Shown here piece after piece: positions 59,397 through 64,000 of a DNA stretch of 64,000 nucleotides. Below the pieces are notes generated by a model, which searched no databases, was not told the DNA's origin, and saw nothing but the letters and a program-made list of their open reading frames with translations. This DNA comes from JBBTCX01 sp964494205. GTDB taxonomy: Bacteria > Planctomycetota > Phycisphaerae > UBA1845. The DNA is taken from NCBI GenBank assembly GCA_964494205.1, contig CAZBRD010000008.1, positions 124,001 to 188,000 on the forward strand, given 5' to 3'. Numbering within the stretch: position 1 is the stretch's first letter; every line of letters begins with the position of its first letter. The position numbers and the translations under genes were made by a program.

Positions 59397-61307
59397 ATGA
59401 ATGCAGCCCCAAATTCTGCGAGACGAAACAAGCACCTTCGCCGTTCTTGCCTTCCCATGCCCGGACTCCGCACCGGAACATCCGCATGCAACTGGAAACC
59501 CAGCGGCACGTTGCGCGCAGCCGTCTTTCTATTCGCGATGATCGCCGCATTGACCGGCGTGTGGGGCGGACCTGCCCTGGGGGATCATGAAGCCCTCGTC
59601 GCGCAGGTCGCCCGCAACATGCGCGTCACCGGCGATTGGGTCGTACCGCAATTCCTCGAAACCAAGTTCGTTCGCAAATCGCCTGCCCCCTATTGGATGG
59701 TCGCGGGCGCGTCGTATCTTTTCCCCAACGATCCCGTGACCGGTTTCCCAGTAACACCGACAGCCGCACGAGTCCCCTCCGCGCTGTGTTCGTTTCTGAC
59801 GATCCTGCTTTTGTGGCGACTCGCATCCAGCATGTTCGGCGCGCGCGTGGGAATCGTCACCGCCGTCGTCGCGAGTTCGAGCATCGCCCTTCTTCTCTAC
59901 GGCCCCAACGCAACCGCAGAGATGCCGCTCGCCTTTGGCTGTACGTGGGCGTATTTCCATTTCTGGTTTGCGATGATCGCGCGCACGGGGTGGCGACGCT
60001 TTGGGCAGATGATGTTGTTCTACGTCGCGCTCGGTTTCGCGATGCTGGCCAAGGGACCCGCACCCGTCGCACTCGTCGGATTCCCGCTGGCGTTCTGGTG
60101 GTTCACGCAACGCCCCGCGCGAATCCTCTCGCGTCGTGGTTTCGCGAATTGGCCGATGGCGTTGGCCAGCTTCGTCCGCGATCTCTGGCCGCGATTCCGC
60201 GACACGTTCACGCAGCTCTGGTTTATCCCCGGCATGATCCTTTTCGCCTCGACCTTTGTGCCGTGGATGCTCGCCGTCGGTGAACGCCACCCCAACGCGT
60301 GGGACGTCTGGAACTGGCAGTATGTGCAGCGGGCCGAAGGTGACTTTCCCGACACACGACATCGTGGACTTTTCTATTACCCACCGATCCTCGCTGGGCT
60401 CGTTCTGCCGTGGACAATCTTCATCGTAGAGGCAGCCATATCACCGTGGGTTCGTCGACACGCGCGACTCCAACGCGGCCTATACTACGCAGGCGTGTGG
60501 ATGCTCATGGGCACGTTCGCGATGGCCATGATGGAGTTTAAGAAACCGTATTACATACTGGCAGCCGTTCCCGGATTGATCCTGCTCGTGGGCGTCGCAG
60601 CCGAACAATTCTATCGGCGTATCACTCAATCAGCGGCTTTATGGACGGATTTCGCAGGAATCAGCATCGCACTCGTTGGCTTGGTTGTCGCAGCCGGCAT
60701 GTCGATGTATGGCGACGGTGAAACGATTCCGCCGGGACTGGGACCGGTCGGCATCGCCATACTCGCCGCCTTCGCGATCGCGGCATACCTCTATCGAGCA
60801 GACAAGAAATGGGCTTCGTTCGCGGTGACAGCGCTTGTCACCGTCACCGCATTCCACACCGTCTGGCACGTACATGGCCACGCGATCGACAACATCGACA
60901 AGGTCGCGGAGCTGGCGAAAGAACTCGACAAGATTGGCGTCCCCAAAGACGCAACCGTTCTCTGGGCAGATCGTCGACCCGATGCGCGACTCGGCTTTTA
61001 CTTCAACCGCAAAGCCGACCACATGCTCGACCCGAATGACATCGTGAAGAAAGTCCCGGACCGCGAGAAGGTCGGCAAGACCGCGCTCGAAATCATCGCC
61101 GCAACTCACGGCAAGGAATTGCTGCAAGGTTCCAAACCGGTTTACCTCATCGTGCGACGTCGCAGCTACGATCGCTGGAAGGATCACTTGCCCGACGGTT
61201 GCGAAATCGTCGGCAGCGTGGCTGACGCACCAACGCCGAATGAACGAGACTGGTTGCTGCTCAGCAACGTAAACAATCTGAAAAGCGAGAAGCACGCCGG
61301 GATCTGA
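59397..61307 (+). CDS. GT39-type membrane glycosyltransferase
   Basis: The product (636 residues from ATG 59397) has about 12 membrane segments and a C-terminal soluble tail. The catalytic loop is GPALGDHEALVAQVARNM, with Asp-His-Glu in place of the common DE pair. FLETKFVRKSPAPYWMVA and MLAKGPAPVALVGFPLAFWW are ArnT-like motifs. It probably transfers a sugar from a polyprenyl phosphate to a lipid or glycan in the periplasm. Upstream frames reaching 59082 overlap the desulfurase and are not real. ATG 59457 is an alternative start. A similar protein is encoded at 22098. Confidence 0.87.
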   Translation: MNAAPNSARRNKHLRRSCLPMPGLRTGTSACNWKPSGTLRAAVFLFAMIAALTGVWGGPALGDHEALVAQVARNMRVTGDWVVPQFLETKFVRKSPAPYWMVAGASYLFPNDPVTGFPVTPTAARVPSALCSFLTILLLWRLASSMFGARVGIVTAVVASSSIALLLYGPNATAEMPLAFGCTWAYFHFWFAMIARTGWRRFGQMMLFYVALGFAMLAKGPAPVALVGFPLAFWWFTQRPARILSRRGFANWPMALASFVRDLWPRFRDTFTQLWFIPGMILFASTFVPWMLAVGERHPNAWDVWNWQYVQRAEGDFPDTRHRGLFYYPPILAGLVLPWTIFIVEAAISPWVRRHARLQRGLYYAGVWMLMGTFAMAMMEFKKPYYILAAVPGLILLVGVAAEQFYRRITQSAALWTDFAGISIALVGLVVAAGMSMYGDGETIPPGLGPVGIAILAAFAIAAYLYRADKKWASFAVTALVTVTAFHTVWHVHGHAIDNIDKVAELAKELDKIGVPKDATVLWADRRPDARLGFYFNRKADHMLDPNDIVKKVPDREKVGKTALEIIAATHGKELLQGSKPVYLIVRRRSYDRWKDHLPDGCEIVGSVADAPTPNERDWLLLSNVNNLKSEKHAGI

Positions 61308-61373
61308 TTGAATAGGTGAGCGCTGCACGTAATGTGCTTTCAGCCATTGGGAAATCATTTTCGAGATTTGCTT

Positions 61374-61811
61374 ATGGCGACACCTAAGCAAATCCAGACC
61401 AAGTTCCGGCGTATTTGCCTGGCGCTGCCCGACGCCGTCGAAACGATCACGTGGGGCAAACCCCACTACCGCGTGGCTGAGAAAATCTTCGCCGGATACG
61501 GCGATGAAAATGGTGTCGCGACGATTGGATTCAAGCTGCGAAAGGAACACGCGGCGGAAGTCGTTAAGCGCGCCGGATTCTCTCCGGCACCGTACGTAGG
61601 CAAACACGGGTGGGTCTCGATGGACGCAAACAAGATTGACAACTGGGACAACGTGCGTGGCTACGTGCTCGAAAGTTATTGCCTGATTGCACCGAAGAAA
61701 TTGGTCGCAAAACTCGAATCAGGAACATCGCCTTCGCCCCGCGCTTCCCGATCAGACTCAAGCCGAACAACGCATAAGGCGTCAACAAAGCAAAAGGAAA
61801 AAACTAAGTAA
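61374..61811 (+). CDS. MmcQ/YjbR family DNA-binding-like protein
   Basis: The 145-residue product has the MmcQ/YjbR pattern: ICLALPDAVETITWGKPHYR, FKLRKEHAAEVVKRAGF and GWVSMDANKIDNWDNVRGY. The family is annotated as DNA-binding on structural grounds, though function is poorly established. A Ser/Lys-rich tail follows after about residue 120. ATG 61374 gives the standard N-terminus; an upstream frame from 61332 adds an unrelated leader. Confidence 0.9.
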   Translation: MATPKQIQTKFRRICLALPDAVETITWGKPHYRVAEKIFAGYGDENGVATIGFKLRKEHAAEVVKRAGFSPAPYVGKHGWVSMDANKIDNWDNVRGYVLESYCLIAPKKLVAKLESGTSPSPRASRSDSSRTTHKASTKQKEKTK

Positions 61812-61847
61812 AACCAATTCGACCAAAACACTGTTTTGGAGCGCTCC

Positions 61848-62255
61848 ATGCCCGCCAAGCTCTTTCGCGTCATCCTTCCGGTTTCAAACATCGATCAGGC
61901 AGCCGGCTTTTACGAAGCGGTATTAGACACGCCGGGCATACGCGTTTCCGATGGCAGACATTACTTCCATTGCGGTGGCGTGATTCTCGCCTGTTTCGAT
62001 CCCCGTGCTGACGGCGATGACTACGAGCCAAAACCGAACCCCGAGTGCCTGTATTTCGCCGTCGACAACCTCAAAACGACCTACGCCGCCTGCAAGAAGG
62101 CGGGGGCTACTTTCAATGCCGGAGATGTGCACGGCGACCCGGCCGGAGAGATTGCCACCAGACCGTGGGGCGAACGGTCGTTCTACGTGGAAGACCCATT
62201 CGGCAACAAACTGTGCTTTGTCGACCAGGCAACGACGTTTGTGGGAAAGGCCTGA
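61848..62255 (+). CDS. VOC-family glyoxalase/bleomycin-resistance-like protein
   Basis: From ATG 61848, with GGAG six bases upstream, the product is 135 residues with the vicinal-oxygen-chelate fold. FRVILPVSNIDQAAGFYEAV and ERSFYVEDPFGNKLCFVD contain the typical metal-ligand His/Glu region. The family includes glyoxalase I and drug-binding proteins. The substrate is unknown. Confidence 0.9.
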   Translation: MPAKLFRVILPVSNIDQAAGFYEAVLDTPGIRVSDGRHYFHCGGVILACFDPRADGDDYEPKPNPECLYFAVDNLKTTYAACKKAGATFNAGDVHGDPAGEIATRPWGERSFYVEDPFGNKLCFVDQATTFVGKA

Positions 62256-62456
62256 GCAAGGCGGGCATCGTGCGATTAGCACGCTCCAGACAATTCGCAC
62301 CAGAAATCATGGTAGCCATAAGGGATTGGGTTGCGGCTTCATTTCTTGGAGAGTCGAATGAACCCGGCATTGACACCACCGGTAACTTATTTCTATCTTG
62401 TGAATCGAATAGCGAGTAAAAAACGCGGGGAATAATGCCCGCCGGAGAACCAAATC

Positions 62457-63401
62457 ATGACGCAAGCGTTTGATGCAATAACTGGTGTCATTGGCAAGAC
62501 ACCGCTTGTGAAAATCAAGAGAATCATTGATGCACCGGCCACGGTGTACGCCAAGTGCGAATTCCAGAACCCGCTGTCGAGCGTGAAGGATCGAATCGGC
62601 CTGGCAATGATTGAAGCGGCTGAACGCGATGGGAAAGTCAATCCGCGCACGACGGTCATCGAACCGACGTCGGGTAACACGGGCATCGGCCTCGCCTTCG
62701 TCTGTGCCGCGAAGGGCTACAAACTCACGCTCACCATGCCTGAAAGCATGTCGATGGAACGTCGACTCGTGCTCAAGGCTCTTGGTGCGTCGATCGTTTT
62801 GACACCGGCGGCAGAAGGCATGAAAGGCGCGATCGCAGCCGCCGAGAAACTGGTCGCTGAAACTCCAAACTCATTCATGCCGCAGCAATTCGATAACCCA
62901 GCCAACCCTGAAATTCATCGCAAGACAACCGCGATGGAAATCTGGAACGACACTGACGGCAAGGCTGACATTCTGATTTCCGGCATCGGCACCGGCGGTA
63001 CGATCACGGGCGTCGGTGAAGTGATCAAGTCGAAGAAGCCGTCGTTCAAGTGTTACGCCATTGAACCGACAGCCTCTCCGGTCATTACCCAGAAGCGTGC
63101 CGGCCAACCGCTTCAGCCAGGTCGGCACATGATTCAGGGTATTGGGGCTGGCTTCATCCCGCGCATCCTCAATCTTGAGGTGATCGACGACGTGATTCAT
63201 GCGACAAACGAAGACGCATTCGCATGGGCAAAGCGGGCTGCGAAGGAGGAAGGTATCCTCTGCGGTATCTCATCCGGCGCCGCCCTTTTCGCAGCCGACA
63301 AGGTCGCCCGCATGCCGGAAAACAAAGGCAAGGTCATCGTGGTGGTCCTGCCGAGTGCCGGCGAGCGTTACCTTTCGACCCCGTTATTCGCGGAGGCATA
63401 A
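62457..63401 (+). CDS. cysK: cysteine synthase (O-acetylserine sulfhydrylase)
   Basis: The 314-residue product has NPLSSVKDRIG with the PLP-binding lysine, EPTSGNTGIGLAFV, ISGIGTGGTITGVGEVIK and GISSGAALFAADKVA, all canonical for CysK. It makes cysteine from O-acetylserine and sulfide. GGAG about nine bases upstream supports the ATG at 62457. It probably supplies the cysteine used by the nearby cysteine desulfurase. No cysE is visible in this window. Confidence 0.96.
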   Translation: MTQAFDAITGVIGKTPLVKIKRIIDAPATVYAKCEFQNPLSSVKDRIGLAMIEAAERDGKVNPRTTVIEPTSGNTGIGLAFVCAAKGYKLTLTMPESMSMERRLVLKALGASIVLTPAAEGMKGAIAAAEKLVAETPNSFMPQQFDNPANPEIHRKTTAMEIWNDTDGKADILISGIGTGGTITGVGEVIKSKKPSFKCYAIEPTASPVITQKRAGQPLQPGRHMIQGIGAGFIPRILNLEVIDDVIHATNEDAFAWAKRAAKEEGILCGISSGAALFAADKVARMPENKGKVIVVVLPSAGERYLSTPLFAEA

Positions 63402-63838
63402 GAAAAAACCACTACCTTCTGAATTCCAGACAATTTTCGTCCGAAGACTTGAAAGGACACCTTGGAATTGTAGATACTTGTCAGGGTAAGGTATCAGGGG
63501 GTTTGCACTGACCGATTTCGTTTGATTTATATACTCCGGTCATCCCCAAGAATCGTAATAGCCATTTTTCGCTTATTTCGGTTTCCGTCAGTGCGTCATC
63601 TCCTCACCTGACAGGTCGGTTCGTTCCGACTGTCGCTTTCTGGACATTCAGACGGTTTTCAATCGGATCCCAAGCCGAGCACGGCTGCACGCGCGCAGGC
63701 TGCTTATTAGCTGCATGTCGTGGTGGCACGTAGCAACGCCATTGGGAACTCGATTTGGCAATCTATTCGGCGGTTCCACCATGCCAATAATTACATGTGG
63801 GACCATTCCGCCTTTGAACCTGCGAGGTTCGGTTCGAA
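63402..63838. other. 437-base intergenic stretch, no supported gene
   Basis: No frame here has a ribosome binding site and recognisable product. A small hairpin GAACCT-GCG-AGGTTC lies at 63816-63830, just before the kinase start. The region probably carries the promoter of the kinase gene. Confidence 0.5.
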
Positions 63839-64000
63839 ATGTCGGTTGATATTCCAAACTACCGGATCGTGGAAAAACTCGGCGTCGGGGCCGAGACACG
63901 CGTCTACCGCGCGCGGTGCATGCGGACTGGCAAGGACTATACAGTCAAGGTCGTTAAGATCAGCAAACCGGAAGACGCCACTTACATCGACCTGATGAAG
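63839..64000 (+). CDS. Ser/Thr protein kinase, N-terminus (cut by window edge)
   Basis: The visible 54 codons give YRIVEKLGVGAETRVYRARC, a kinase glycine-rich loop (GxGxxxxV), and VKVVKISKPEDATYI, where Lys in VKVVK would bind ATP. This is typical of the eukaryote-like Ser/Thr kinases that abound in planctomycetes. The rest of the gene, including the catalytic HRD loop and any sensor or membrane segment, lies outside the window. Confidence 0.85.
   Translation, partial: MSVDIPNYRIVEKLGVGAETRVYRARCMRTGKDYTVKVVKISKPEDATYIDLMK

Overview
The window looks like a chromosomal stretch of a Planctomycetota bacterium, most likely of the Phycisphaerae or a relative. That is an inference from gene content: two PEP-CTERM proteins, a pseudopilin-like protein with a pilin N-terminus and a planctomycete-style C-terminal motif, three large exported proteins with dockerin-like calcium-binding tails, HAF and RCC1 propeller proteins, a PQQ-like propeller, an ethylene-receptor-like histidine kinase, and intergenic DNA filled with short hairpin repeats. 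TTG start codons are common. No rRNA, tRNA, CRISPR array, transposase or prophage was recognised.

Layout. 1-6.6 kb: the end of a PEP-CTERM gene, class I aldolase (fbaB), an RDD membrane protein, the ethylene-receptor-like hybrid kinase, a PQQ-like propeller and a methyltransferase. 7-20.6 kb: a phosphotransferase, a degenerate-GGDEF/HD-GYP regulator, an MlaF-MlaE fusion with a possible MCE-like partner, a redoxin-like exported protein behind a Rieske protein, several hypothetical genes and an ABC ATPase without its permease. 20.9-30 kb: PEP-CTERM protein, GT39-type glycosyltransferase, WalJ-type hydrolase, DUF2252 protein, pseudopilin and a dockerin-tailed protein that ends at a clear intrinsic terminator.

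30.08-35.5 kb holds the most unusual locus. It is one tightly coupled operon: an exported 97-residue peptide with a knottin-like cysteine pattern, a PqqD-like protein, an HprK-related kinase, a nucleotidyltransferase and two glycosyltransferases. Opposite it, at 37.3-40.9 kb, lies a second polysaccharide-type operon (PIG-L deacetylase, methyltransferase, WbqC, GT4). An MBL hydrolase and fructose-1,6-bisphosphatase sit between them. Together the two operons suggest cell-surface glycan and modified-peptide production.

41-64 kb: an orphan adenine methyltransferase with a small coupled partner, a HAF/dockerin protein, dapF, a prpC-prpB pair for propionate use, a GT-C-like membrane protein with an unclear start, a lipoprotein, a giant zincin/Ig/RCC1/dockerin protein, lipA, a universal stress protein, a ThiF/MoeB-like E1, a LOG protein, a cysteine desulfurase, a second GT39-type transferase, YjbR and VOC proteins, cysK, and the start of a Ser/Thr kinase. 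Aldolase and FBPase together imply gluconeogenesis. Cysteine desulfurase, the E1-like protein, lipA and cysK form a loose sulfur and cofactor theme.
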